64,000 nucleotides of DNA from Clonostachys chloroleuca. Lineage: Eukaryota; Ascomycota; Sordariomycetes; Hypocreales; Bionectriaceae. Of this stretch, positions 1-11,049 are shown piece by piece (the first letter of the stretch is position 1; the number at the start of each line of letters is the position of its first letter). The notes beneath the pieces were generated by a model, which searched no databases, was not told the DNA's origin, and saw only the letters and a program-made list of their open reading frames with translations. A program made the position numbers and the translations under genes. The stretch lies in the NCBI GenBank assembly GCA_037952775.1, contig JBANAY010000003.1, forward strand, positions 5,952,001 through 6,016,000. Reading direction: 5' to 3'.

Positions 1-1851
1 ACACTGGTTCAGGACGATCTAGCGTATGTGTACTCTCGCGAAACTTTTGAGTTAAAGAAGAGATGACCTCGGCTGATAAGAACGTACATTATTAGATGGA
101 AATCTGAAATCACGGAACGCGTCCGCCAGCTCGAGAATACCGTATCTACGCTCCTTCAGGAAAACAGGCGACTTGAACTGGTCAGACTTTCGCCGCAGGC
201 TCCGAATACGGCTGCGCTAGGTTTACTATCTACCGTGGCTGTTGCAGATTCCATGCGTACTACTGAGTCTGGTGTTGGTCCAACCAATCCTGGTGCAAGC
301 CATCGTTCTTCAGACCGAGACGATGACGAATCTAGTCTGGTACCAGCGCCTATGAACAACCTCTATGACCTGGCAAAAGCCTCCAGCACCGATCGGAGTG
401 CCCCCACTACATACACGGACACCGCCAGCTCTTCGGATGATCTCATTTCACAAGGCATTCTTTCTGAGGCACAGGCGCGCCAACTCTTCGACAAATACAT
501 GAACTTGCAAAATCAGTTGCTCTGGGGCGGCGTCATCTTTCCCTACTCAACACTCGAGTCGATGCGCGAGGCTTCAGTACTGCTCTCCACGTCTATTTTG
601 ACCGTCGCCGTGCTGCATACGCCAGGCCAAGAAGAGACGCTGCAAAGATGCTATAACGCTTTCATTGCTTTAATCAGCAACTCTAGCATTGTAAGGAATC
701 ATAACCTCCATGACGTAAGGGGCCTGTGTCTGGGCGCGTTTCACCTCCCGAATCTAAGCTGGCGGCTGTCAGGGCAGGCTGCTAGGATAGCTGCCGAGAT
801 GAACATACACCAGTCTTTCTACAAGCTGCGTAATGGTGACATTCGCCACGCTGAGCGTGTGAGGATGTGGTATGCCTTATATATTTGCAATCATCAGGTT
901 AGCATTGCGTTTGGAAGACCTTCAGCGATGCAAGACGACGATGCGGTCCAAGGCGTTGACCTGTTCCTGGATGGACCGTACCCCTATGCACTGCCTGGAG
1001 ACACGCGGCTCATAGCGCATGTATCACTATACAGAATCATTCACCTCGCGTCCTCTGAGTTCGGCAGCGATCCGAACGCCATCGTTGACGAAGCGCGCTT
1101 GGGTCGCCTGCGTTCTCTTAATATCGCCATCGACCAATGGCGGTGTAAATGGGAGCCCAGGCTAGAACAATGTGACCGTACTGGCTCATACCCCTTGCAA
1201 TCGCTCGTGTTATATTATCACTTCGCTCGATTCCATCTGAATTCACTCGCCTTCAGAGGTTTGCGTTGGCCGAGCTACCAGACTCTGGGCTCAAACCGGC
1301 GCGAAGCTGCCATGGCTACTATATCGGCCGCAATGAACACTCTGGTCCATGTCTCCGCTGAGGCTGATATAAGAAAAGCCCTTCGTGGAGTGCCTCTGTT
1401 TACGCACACGATGGTGGCATTCTGCGCCACCTTCCTGCTAAAGATGGCTTCCATGTGGCACCGTGGGGAGGACATTGTTTCCTCTACCTTGAGCTTAGGC
1501 TTCAATGTTAGGGAGGTATTTGCACTGGTCGGACGTTCTGCTGACCTTCTTGCCGAAGTCGGGAGTGATCTGAGTGAGAAACATGTGGCTAAACATATTG
1601 TTGCTGGCATTCGACGACTTTTACAGCAGGTTGAAACAAAGGCCAGCTTTGACAACCATTGGGAATTGGAATCGCAGGACGTCAACTATGACGGTGATCC
1701 ATCCTACGATAGCATTGCAGTTGATTTTGCAGCGCAGCAGGTTGGAGTAAGAGCGAACGAGTTGATATATAATATGGATGTAGATAGTTTAGCTGCTTTG
1801 TTGGAGTACGGGGGTGGGGAGACGTTTTTCACGTCGTTAGCACAGGAATAG
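1..1851 (+). CDS. Zn2Cys6-family transcription factor, 5'-truncated by window edge
   Basis: Nuclear transcription regulator of the fungal Zn2Cys6 class; its DNA-binding cluster lies upstream of the window. A 23-nt exon tail (1-23) joins across an intron at 24-95 (donor GTATGT, branch CTGATAA, acceptor TTAG) to the exon 96-1851. The joined frame gives a coiled-coil-like linker (SEITERVRQLENTVSTLLQE) directly before the middle domain, as expected after a zinc cluster. The fungal-specific transcription factor domain covers roughly residues 150-340 counted from position 235. Its recognisable core is SWRLSGQAARIAAEMNIHQSF followed by RVRMWYALYICNHQ and FGRPSAMQDDDA. The arrangement resembles PrtT/War1-type regulators, but that assignment is only a guess. 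The stop is TAG at 1849-1851. It lies next to a hydroxy-acid dehydrogenase and a transporter that it might control; this is inference from position only. Confidence 0.88.
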
Positions 1852-1991
1852 GATACTGCTAGCATGATTTGAGGGCACATATTTTACAGAATCAAGGGAT
1901 TCGCTGCCTAGGACTTTTATATAGATGTTTTGATAAGAACCTCGCTATCGAGTAGAAGATGAAGTGGATAATCTACTATGTCTTACGAATA

Positions 1992-3381
1992 TCAAAGTTT
2001 TGAGATTATATGGGCATGGGAAGACTCTTGTCTCTCAGCATTACGAGACTCGGAGAACCAGTGGTCGACCTCGTACAAATTTAGCAAGCCAGGATGGAGT
2101 TGCGACAACTTCGTGCAACCCATAAGCTTCATTGTCGTTTCAAACTCGTCCTTCATGACTGTATTAGATTTAGCCGATGTTCATGCTTCTGCTTCAAGGG
2201 TGGCTTTTACTTACTATCAATGAGGCGAGAAACACCTTCTTCACCGTAGCATGCGGCGTACATGAAATGCCTCCCCATACCAACAGCCTTCGCGCCAAGG
2301 CACAAAGCTTTGAATATGTCGGTCCCGCGACGAATGCCGCCGTCTACGAAGATTTCCACACGATCGAAGATCTGAGGACACCGTTTTCTCAATTCAAGAA
2401 GGATCATGATGGCGGGGGTGGCTGTATCCAGACTCCTGCCTCCGTGGTTACCGATCAGTAAACCATCCACGCCGTGCTCGGCGGCAAGCATCGCGTCCTC
2501 GGCTGTTTGCACACCCTTGATGATGATGGGCATTTTCGTGACAGATCTCAGCCACGCTATGTCATTCCAATTGAGTCTGCAATCAATGAAGTCGGCCATT
2601 GTACGGCCGATACCGCTACCATGGATATCATTCTTCGGTGCGGCCCCTGTAGGGATAGCAGACATGAGGCTCTCATCCTCAAATTTCACACGTTCATCGT
2701 ACTCGCGTTTACCAGGGTGGGATTGATCGACGGTCAGGAAGACTCCAACACAACCATTTTGTTCAGCATTCTTCAATATAGACTCGGAAGCGGCGCGGTT
2801 CTTGTTTACGTAGAGTTGCAGGAAGAATGGGTGACCTTTCTTAATAGCCGTGATCTCAGCAAGGGGGTACGAGGCATTGGTGGAGATCTGTGATATTGAA
2901 ATTAGCTAGAGATTCCTGTCGTGTCTTTCAGGAATACCAATGTTAAAGCTAGCCGCCTAGCGCAATATGGCTAGGAAGGGACGTTCCTACATACGGTGTG
3001 GGCGATCTCAGCTTTCGTAGTTGCGCGAGCGATGGCAAGTTCGCCGTCAGGGTGAGCAAGCTTAGCCATCGCAGCCGGGCTGACGAATAGTGGGAAGGAC
3101 ACATCATTACCAAGAATCTTGGTTTTTACGTCTAGAGTTGTGATATCTCTCAAGACTCGAGGCCGTAGCCATATACGGCGGAAGAAGTCGCGATTGGCCT
3201 CGTAGGTGTAATAGTCCGTGGCGGCGGAGGAGAAGAAGGCCCACGCTTTTTCGGATAGAATTTCTGAAGCAGCATCCTCGAAGTCCTGTGTGTTGAGTAT
3301 CGTGTGGAGAGGACGCCTCTCTTGCAGTGGCTTTCCCTCATGAATGCGGCCTGTCCAGCCGTTTGTGCTTGGACTGCTCAT
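1992..3381 (-). CDS. FMN-dependent alpha-hydroxy-acid dehydrogenase (lactate/glycolate oxidase-like)
   Basis: Flavoenzyme expected to oxidise an L-2-hydroxy acid to the 2-oxo acid with FMN as cofactor. Three exons: 3381-2995, 2887-2215 and 2158-1992. Introns are 2888-2994 (donor GTATGT) and 2159-2214 (donor GTAAGT). Splicing gives 408 aa and removes two apparent truncations. Family signatures are present: FPLFVSPAAMAKLAHPDGE near residue 95, the FMN-binding MPIIIKG, the catalytic His and Arg in NHGGRSLD, VDGGIRRGTDIFKALCLGA, and the C-terminal KDEFETTMKLMGC. It has no cytochrome b5/heme domain and no obvious mitochondrial presequence, unlike yeast cytochrome b2, so a cytosolic or peroxisomal enzyme is more likely. 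It is transcribed divergently from the transporter at 4175 across about 0.8 kb. Substrate is not determinable; lactate, glycolate or an aromatic hydroxy acid are all possible. Confidence 0.92.
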
Positions 3382-4174
3382 CTCGAATTATCATGTGGTG
3401 TTACAGCGCAGTGCTATCAGAAACAAAGCGCTTAAAGTAGCAGGAGAAGAGCAAGTGGTATAGTGAACACGCAAATGAGTTGTTGAAGCCGGCTCGGTGT
3501 TTCGCAGGCAGCAACAGCTACTATCAACGGGCAGGCTTTAAACTTGTTCCGCGCCCTTGTAGTAACTCCAACCACCATCCAACCCACTTGTCGGCGAAGA
3601 ACGCCGGTCTGTGCATGACATATGTCCAAGGAACTGACAGACCGAGGTCCGAATGGTGGAAATGCTCATGGTTAGTTGTACAGTGAAATGTTACAACGCC
3701 AACTTCAAGGGCTCTCATTGTTGGCACTCGGCGATGCAGCCGTCGGTAGTTCGCCACCTGGAATGGTCAGATGGCTCTCCCCCACATTGTCCCTCGAATC
3801 GATGTTACAGCTGGAGTCGTCTGCTTAGTCGGCGCATGACTCGGATAATGTTTCACGGCGGCTTGAATCAACGTTGGATTGGGCCCACTGATTTCGCCGA
3901 ATGCGCCGGTTCCCCAGTTTCGAGCTCTAAAGTGGGCACGGCGGGTTGCCGATTGACTGACGAAGAATGTCTGCCCCGCGTTCCCCAGACTTTGCTGTAT
4001 CTGAAGACATGTTTAAATTCATGACAGACCTGGGGTTAAGAACTCAACCCAGGCAGCATCCTGTTTCAAAACCTCCATCAGACCCCACCTGCAATATTTA
4101 TCTCAACGGGATCTTGTGTCTCTTCCAGTGCTTGAAATTCATCCCACCGAGTACTCCCCCCAATTATCGCCAGA
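3382..4174. promoter_or_regulatory. Divergent intergenic region between dehydrogenase and transporter
   Basis: These 793 bases separate the divergent start codons of the hydroxy-acid dehydrogenase and the MFS transporter, so they should hold both promoters. Open frames inside it are short and match no family I recognise. Several CGG/CCG triplets occur, the half-sites bound by Zn2Cys6 factors, but no convincing spaced palindrome was picked out by eye. Confidence 0.5.
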
Positions 4175-6086
4175 ATGTCGACGCATAAGGGAAATGGCGA
4201 TCAGACTGATGTGAAGAACATTGAGGATTTGGCCTATGAGCAGAAGGCACTGGACAACAACAATCACAACGAGATGTTGCCAGAAATTCTCCAACATCAC
4301 AGCCCTGAAAACTTGGCGGCTATGGAGAAAGCCCTCGTGCGTAAGCTTGACACGCGCTGTCTTCCCATTCTCATCATTCTTTTCCTGCTCAACATTCTCG
4401 ATCGCAACGCAATCGCCAATGCTCGCCTTGGTGGGCTCGAAGAATCGTTGCACCTGACGGACCGCCAATACCAGGTTGCTGTCATGCTGGTCTGGGGCAA
4501 GTTGTTCTGATAATTCCCATCTTGCATCGATCTGCAAGCTAACAAGGCACTACTATTCAGCCGGTTATATCTCTATGATGGTTCCCTCGAATATGCTTCT
4601 TTCCGTCATCAAGCCAAGAATATATCTACCCACTGTTGTCATGATTTGGGGTGTTGTAAGTTTTGTTTCACGTTGTCGTCTCGGTCACTCGTTCCGATGC
4701 CAGTGATTCCCAAAATAGCTCACGCTGACAATTCATGCTCGTATATGTAGGTTTCAGGTGCTACCGGCTTTACCCAGAACTTCGGTGGTCTTGCAGCACT
4801 TCGGTTCCTTGTAGGAGTCACCGAAGCCCCTTACTTCCCAGGCTGTATCTTCCTTCTGTCCTCTTGGTATACAAAGCGCGAGCTCCCATCCAGGATTGCA
4901 GTCTTCTACCTTGGATATACTCTTGCCTCCGCATTTGGAGGTCTAATGGCAGCCGGGATTTTGTCTGGTATGGACGGACTGGGAGGATATGCCGCTTGGG
5001 TACGTCCTACCACAGAAAGTATCATTTGACGTATCTATGCATTTCTTCTAATATCTGAAGTAGAGATGGGTCTTCATCCTCGAGGGTGCTCTTACCGTCA
5101 TCATTGGCATTCCTGCCTTCTTCCTCCTCCCAAATTACCCAAATAACACGAGGTGGCTAAGCGCCGAAGAGTCAGCTCTCGCACAGTATCGTCTTGCTCG
5201 CGATTACGAAGGCGAAGCAGACGAAGTAGAGGAATCAGTTTTCGTCGGATTCAAGCAGTCCATCTCCGACCCTAAGTCTTGGGTCCTTGTACTGATCCAG
5301 ACGGGAGCAGTGATTAGCATGAGCTTTACATGTAGGTTCTGACATCGATTTGGTGACTTAAATGTATTTATTGCTGTGTTCTGACTTCATGGCACTGCAG
5401 ACTTCTTCCCATCAATTGTTCAGACCCTCGGGTTTCCACGCGTGGAGACGCTTCTTCTCACTGCGCCTCCTTACTTCCTCGCTTGCATCTATTCTATCAC
5501 AAACTCTTGGCACAGTGGGAAGACCAATGAGCGATGCTTTCACATTGTCACAGGGTGTTGTATATCTATTGTCGGTCAGATCCTCTCCATGTCGACCCAT
5601 AACATAGGTGCCCGCTATTTTGTAAGTAATCTTGCTATATACTCAAACACATTAGGACGTCTCTCATCAGATATAGGCTATGTTCTTGCAGACCGTCGGT
5701 TCCTTTTCAGTTTTCCAACTGGTCCTTTCCTGGGTCTCGTCTACCATTCCCCGGCCAAAGGCCAAGCGTGCGGTAACAATCGCTCTCGCAACTGCCATTA
5801 GTAATATGACCAATATAAGCAGTGCTTATCTCTATCCATCCTCAGATGCGCCGTAAGTTCTTCTCCTGATGCTCCAAGGTTCAAATCCGAGGCCAGCACT
5901 AAGAATATGCTTATTGTCTTTATACTGACCTATAAACATCCTAGATTATATCGAACAGGCTGCATCGTGCTTACGTGCGCTTTGGTTCTTTGTGCCAGTG
6001 CCTCTTTGGTCTTACGTTATTGGCTTAAAAAGGAGAATGCTAAGATAAGTGCGAACGGCAGAGGTATTGACCGATATATTCTTTAA
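4175..6086 (+). CDS. MFS transporter, anion:cation symporter (Dal5/Tna1-like)
   Basis: Plasma-membrane permease of the allantoate/nicotinate/pantothenate type, expected to import organic anions with protons. Seven exons give about 490 aa: 4175-4496, 4561-4655, 4751-4999, 5064-5331, 5401-5621, 5677-5852 and 5945-6086. Landmarks are a hydrophilic N-terminus, RKLDTRCLPILIILFLLNILDR opening TM1, the family motif GYISMMVPSNMLL, RFLVGVTEAPYFPG, and WRWVFILEGALTV before the central loop with FFLLPNYPNNTRWLSAEE. The first intron (4497-4560) starts with GCAAGT instead of GT; this is the only join that keeps the TM2 motif in register. Size and intron pattern are normal for the family. The divergent dehydrogenase suggests the cargo may be a hydroxy acid or a related carboxylate. 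Confidence 0.93.
4497..4560 (+). other. GC-AG intron in the Dal5-like transporter
   Basis: The intron begins G|GCAAGT and ends CTATTCAG. Splicing here joins VMLVW to AGYISMM, which matches the family spacing. The alternative GT donors nearby give a frame break or a shortened TM2. GCAAGT is the normal consensus of the minor GC-AG class. Confidence 0.8.
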
Positions 6087-7142
6087 GTCCGTGAAAGAAA
6101 GTAGATTAAAATAGTAATCTGACGAGCCCCTCGTCCTGACGGCAAATGAGTCACCAGTATGGAGGCTTAGTAGAGCCTATTCTTTTACATATAATATTCA
6201 TTGTGTTCCTCGCCATTCCCGTCCTGTCGGATTGCTTGTTCATGGCTCCTACGAAGGAGGATGGCAGAGTGCTCATGTTCCCCAGCATTCCAGTCTACGG
6301 CGTGGTCCTCACATTCCTCTTCCTCTACCTGGCCTTCCTCCCGTCCGCCGGCGACTGTGCGACCAGTTGTGGCGTCGGGTCTGGTATCTTTTAATGCGAT
6401 TTTGAACTTTTTACCCGAACTCTTATCCGCATATTGGTCAACAAACCGTGCTCACGGCAACTTAATCAGTACCAGTAGATCCTTGGCCAGAGAACTTACA
6501 GCGATACGCGCGCAGTTTTCGACGGTATTGGAGAGTAAGGGTTTGGAGTGGTGGGTGTTCCTCGTGCTCAGAGCCAGGACATTACAAGAGAATTTTCTCA
6601 ACAAGAACAAGTCACGAAGAGAGGAAAGGAGGCGGAAGGGATCAGGGTTCAGTAAAAGATAGCTTCAATAGTAATGCTTCTGGGCCCTTAAAAACGCATT
6701 GAAAGATGAGAAGGCTCATGCTTACATGAAGGCGAGCTCAGGCTGTAATATTTTATGGTCTCATTCCCCGCTCTTCTCATTGAGTGAGAGTGGGGGACAA
6801 GATACATGACACAGCCAAGAAATATCTTTGGATCGTTCCCCTAGCACGGCCGAGCTTAGAGTGGTCTGTCCCGCATCCTTCCAAACCAAATCGAGGCTAG
6901 GTGCGGATGTTTCGCCCAGGATAGAGGCTCGTTAAATCGCCAACCGGGTTGCACGTTATCGGCCCCTGTTTTGGTTGCTGCAATGCTACCCTCTTCTCAT
7001 GCCCATTGCTGGTCAATTTGATTTCTTGTCCTCTGAATTACTCCTTTCCTTGCTTCTGCTCGCTTAATTTTCCTCGTGACAGTTCTATGATTGCACAGCA
7101 ACAAAACGCGCTCTCCGTTGCGGCATTGGCCGCCATATCAAG
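6087..7142. other. Intergenic, no convincing gene
   Basis: One 82-codon hydrophobic frame (6146-6394, plus) has two membrane-like stretches, and a longer overlapping frame runs at 6201-6662. Neither matches a family I know, and they compete on the same bases. The rest should carry the transporter 3' end and the promoter of the CFEM receptor at 7143. Confidence 0.4.
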
Positions 7143-8863
7143 ATGCTGCGCTTCCAGCTCTTGTTAGTGCTGGTCCTAGCCCTGGCAACTGGCGTGCTGG
7201 GGATAGAAACGACGAGTATCCTCAGCGAATTAAAGAACCTTCCCGCTTGTGGTGTAGGTTGCTTGTTTGAATCCTTGTGTACAGAGAGAAAGCTGGCCAA
7301 TGGGCTAATCATCGTCAAATCTAGACAAACTGCTTTACTTCCGTTATTAACGATACGCCGTGCGGTATATTCAACGCCACTTGCATTTGCACCGATGCGA
7401 CCTTCCATGATGCTGCGCAGAACTGTATCACGTCTAATTGCCCTGCCCAGGAGGCTCTGAGTACGTTTTTCACATGGTTGCAATGGCCACTGAGCACAAA
7501 GGAAACTGATTGGAAAACCGCCAAAAGACGTCAGCAAGGTCGAAGCGAGGGTTTGCGAGCGGCCATACCGAACACGTAAATATGTATTATTCATACCTAT
7601 GATGGTCGAAGGCCCGTCGTGGTTTTGTCCCTGGATCCGATTATACTCGAGGTGGCTTACTTTAGGACGGTGGGAGCTTGATGACTGGGTCATGTTGGGA
7701 ATCGGAGTGAGTCGCCTTTGGAATCTCAAGATCACGTTTAAATACTTAATTGGTTAACCCAACTTACAGCTCCTTTACTCCGTGTTCTTGGTCCTCGGAA
7801 AATATAGTGAGTTAACTTCATCGATTAAAAGAGGTAATCCTCTAATACAACTGGATTATAGCTGGGTATCTAGCCTTCGGAATCGACATGTGGAATTTGG
7901 AGTACGAAACGATCACTACCGCTCTAAAGGTCAGTACAAGAAGAAGGAGAATCTAAGGTGAGGATGACATGAATGACTAACAGACAGTAGTACTTCTACA
8001 TTTGCGAGAGTTTCTATATCCTCGGTCTTGCCCTCTGCAAGGTTTCCGTGTTGTTCTTTTACCTCCGCATCTTTCCCTCTCACAAATTCATAATAGCGAC
8101 ATACATTTCCATGGCTATCATCATGGTACCATCCGTCGTTCTTATCTTTGTACAGATATTTCAATGTAAGCCGATCCATTGGGTATGGCATGGCTGGCGG
8201 TTGGCCTACTACAGAGATCGATGCATGGATATACACACGATCACCTTCGTCGCTGCGGGCCTCAACATCTTCCAGGACTTGGTGGTGCTCCTTCTACCAC
8301 TACCGTCCTTATTCTGGCTGAAAATGGAGAAAAAATCCAAATGGGGCATCATCGTCATGTTCAGCCTGGGAATTTTCGTCACAATCACTTCTTGCATACG
8401 ACTGCGCTATATTTCACTATTCGGTCGATCCGCCAATCCGACGTGGGAGTATCCCGAAGTCCTAAATTGGACAGGAATTGAACTCTCCGTCACCATCATT
8501 GTAGCATGCTTACCCGCGATATGGGTTCTTCTGAAGCACTTCTTTCCGTGGATTGGGACGACTATATCGACCGGGTACAACAAAGACAAGACGTCAGGCT
8601 CCAAAGGCGCATTACGGACGACCAGGGGCGGTGAAAGCCAGAAAGGGTACTTTAAGTCCAGGAGCTGTGACAGAAGGAATGAAAGTCAGGTTGAGCTTGG
8701 GTACGAGATGGAGTTGGGGGATAGATCGCAGGGTGACGTTCAGACCTTGGTGTCTAAGGACCGGAGTCCTCGCCTAGATCAATCGCGAAGAGTGCTAGAA
8801 AGAAATGAAGATGGAATCATGGTTGTGAAAACGGTTGAAACAACCTCGAGATCGTGCAGTTGA
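7143..8863 (+). CDS. CFEM-domain Pth11-like seven-TM receptor
   Basis: Predicted G-protein-coupled-receptor-like membrane protein with an extracellular CFEM domain. Six exons give about 467 aa: 7143-7253, 7325-7460, 7528-7706, 7770-7806, 7862-7929 and 7991-8863. A signal peptide (MLRFQLLLVLVLALATGVLG) precedes the CFEM module. That module has eight cysteines spaced PAC-GTN-C, then CGIFNATCICTD, then CITSNC and a final VC near RPYR. The fungal rhodopsin-type 7TM core follows, with DDWVMLGIG, VSVLFFYLRIF, CKPIHWVWHGW and VLLLPLPSLFWL. The cytoplasmic tail of about 100 residues is charged and rich in Ser, Arg and Lys. The related Magnaporthe protein PTH11 senses surface cues during infection. 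The ligand and the coupled pathway here are unknown. Splicing was chosen so that all eight CFEM cysteines are restored. Confidence 0.9.
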
Positions 8864-9406
8864 TTCAGATTAGTTCAGTTACGCGATGACAAGTTAGCTA
8901 TATGCTTATAGACAAATGTACATATTGAGGACAACAATCCTTTTCCATGATTTTTTTTCACACCATAACGTGCGTGATATTGAATCTGCGCCTTGTCCCT
9001 ATCGTTCTCCAGAAATGGCCACAGATGTAAGATTCCCCATTTTTTGCTGTAAATGTCAATTCTAGTTGCCTTAAGGCACATCAGCAGTTGAATCTCTAGT
9101 TAGCCAATCGCCTGACTCAAAAGAAAGCGAATGTTGACAAAGACGGGGCTAGCCATGCCCCTGCCCCTCATGTGATTGAGGCTGCTCGCTCGTATTCCCC
9201 GGATTTCTCATCTTCCAGACGGGACCGTGAGTAAGATGTCGCGCTACGTCTCTTGGCAAGCCTCATTTTCACAATGTCATCTGGATGAGATAGCCTCTCA
9301 AGCTTCCTACTATTTAAGAATCGTATCTTCCCTCATCCAACTAGATCCTCTTTCATTCTCATCAATACATAGTTATGAAGATTATAGAGAGGCACGCACT
9401 ACTCCT
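8864..9406. other. Intergenic region with TATA-like box
   Basis: No gene was recognised. A TATTTAAG element at 9311-9318 lies about 95 bases before the ATG at 9407 and is the likely core promoter of the tubby-like gene. The frame of that gene is open further upstream to 9176, but this part precedes the TATA-like box. Confidence 0.45.
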
Positions 9407-10192
9407 ATGATCAACCCAACCATCAGCGCCATGGCAGCCACAGATCCGACGACGAATAAGAGAATATTCCGGCTTGCGACGAAAGCGTTCAGGTCTGGGT
9501 TCAGTTATCTAGCAGTGGAAAACATTAAAACCACGAGGGCAGAGGCTGGCGAGCCTGCATTTTCTATCAAGACTGCCCACTTGAAGCGTCATTACCCAGA
9601 TTTCACACTGTATGTTGGCTCAGACCCCGACGCCCCAGATGCATCACCCGTGGCATGTGCCTACCTGCCGGGCATGTCTCGGTCAAGCAAAATAGGCCTA
9701 GGTAATGTCAAGGATGCGCCAGAGACGGTTCAGTGGGAATCCATGAAAAGTAAGAGTTTTGGTAGCAGAGATTACGAATGGTCCATGCCGCTGGGATCTG
9801 GCAAACACCAGGATCTGCAGTGGAAGCGAAGCAAAAAGCATGCCATCGACGGCAAAGAGCCGGGAAAGGGACAAAGCTGGATTCTCGTGGAGTCGGGGGA
9901 TAGTGGTACCATTTATGCGATATTTCGAATGCATGGAGGAATTGACCACTGTGCCACTGTCCAGATCAATATGAATCAAGGGCCTGAGTTTGATTACATG
10001 ATTCTCATCACCGGGATGCTTTTGTACGTGAACCAGTGCCAAGAACGGGCCTCTTCTCAGATAACGCTGCTGACAGTCTTTCAGGTATTCATTTTCGACG
10101 ATGTGACGGTACATAAAGTCATGCAGAGCGACATGTCGGTTATAGTGACTTATAGGGACCGATATGGATCTTCTACTTGGTATAATAGATAG
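9407..10192 (+). CDS. Tubby C-terminal-like (LURP1-type) fungal hypothetical protein
   Basis: Single open frame of 261 aa from ATG 9407; a second in-frame ATG lies at 9431. The beta-rich pattern looks like the fungal proteins of the tubby-C-terminal/LURP-one-like fold. Features are an early segment GFSYLAVENI, then TLYVGSDPDAPDASPVACAY, a WKRSKKH strand, a WILVESGDSGTIYAIFRM strand, and the closing EFDYMILITGMLL. That last segment normally ends in a short charged tail. Here it continues into about 50 residues with no resemblance to the family, so an unrecognised intron or a different true C-terminus is possible near 10030-10090. The fold assignment is by pattern only. Biochemical function is unknown. 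Confidence 0.6.
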   Translation: MINPTISAMAATDPTTNKRIFRLATKAFRSGFSYLAVENIKTTRAEAGEPAFSIKTAHLKRHYPDFTLYVGSDPDAPDASPVACAYLPGMSRSSKIGLGNVKDAPETVQWESMKSKSFGSRDYEWSMPLGSGKHQDLQWKRSKKHAIDGKEPGKGQSWILVESGDSGTIYAIFRMHGGIDHCATVQINMNQGPEFDYMILITGMLLYVNQCQERASSQITLLTVFQVFIFDDVTVHKVMQSDMSVIVTYRDRYGSSTWYNR

Positions 10193-10378
10193 TATCGTGT
10201 AATTATCTATAGCATAACAGAAGCATGGATAATCACCCTTTATAATCTGGAAGGGGGAATCTTGTTGCCGATTGACGGCATCAACCATGACAAGAACAGC
10301 ATAAGCATGAGGAGTAATAGGTGCTCTAAGCTCCTCGCTTCAGCTCCCAGGCTCCTCTAGGCTGATCCGGGAACCATA

Positions 10379-11049
10379 TTAAATGTTCTCAAACTCCAGT
10401 TCATACTGATAGTCACCCTTGGTTGAATAAATTCCCGCCGCGACGAAGAGTCCAACAGAGGACCACATGCACAGACTCCACACTGCGCTGCGCAGCCAAT
10501 GTGTCTTGCGGATCCCACCCAGATTGATGTAGACGAAGTTGTAAATCACACGGAATCCAACGTATCCCCAGCTCAGGATATTAACGACACATGTTGGGAC
10601 ACCAGCCTGGTTCGCGGCAGCAACTCCGGCAGCGAAAAGGCCGATGGTCTCGTAATTGTTTTCAGACGCCCTTTTAGCGCGGATGAGGCGTTGCTTCGTC
10701 TTTCAGAAAAAAATTGTTAGGAAGCAGAGATTTATAGGAAGGGGCTGACACTGTTACCTCCTCATCAAGGGTGCTTGCGGAGGCGATGTTGTCCTTCAGC
10801 GCCCGTGGATTGGAATTGTCGTAGGCACCTTGGGAAGCGACGGCTGAGTACAGATGCGGTATATGTGCGCAGGCGAATGCAGCAGGAATCTGGATCAAGA
10901 AATATTGGTTAGTTACTACTATATTTAGGCTACTTCTTTCGCGACGTGCTGTGAGCTGAGCTCGCTGAATGCTTTTCTGACACGTCTGAACGTACCGCAA
11001 AGTAGGAGATGTGGTTTCTGGCAAAACTTAGCCCGAGTGACGAAGCCAT
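10379..11049 (-). CDS. MAPEG-family membrane protein
   Basis: Small four-helix membrane protein of the MAPEG superfamily (membrane-associated eicosanoid/glutathione metabolism). Three exons: 11049-10996, 10889-10758 and 10699-10379, giving 168 aa. Introns are 10890-10995 and 10700-10757. Helix 1 follows the N-terminus (FARNHISYFAVIPAAFACAHIP). The middle has RALKDNIASASTLDEE, then KRQLIRAKRASENNYETIGLF, which carries the family's typical charged loop followed by a helix. The segment SWGYVGFRVIYNFVYINLG matches the conserved R-x-x-Y(N) helix. A last helix (SLCMWSSVGLFVAAGIY) precedes a short tail. Fungal MAPEG proteins may be glutathione-dependent peroxidases or transferases. No enzyme activity can be assigned from sequence alone. 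Confidence 0.86.

Noticed and set aside
2207..2214. Early stop in the hydroxy-acid dehydrogenase
   Set aside because: GTAAGT at the same place opens an intron, and the third exon supplies the normal C-terminus.
6146..6662. Small membrane-protein gene after the Dal5-like transporter
   Set aside because: Two overlapping frames compete, neither has a family match, and no splice pattern was found.
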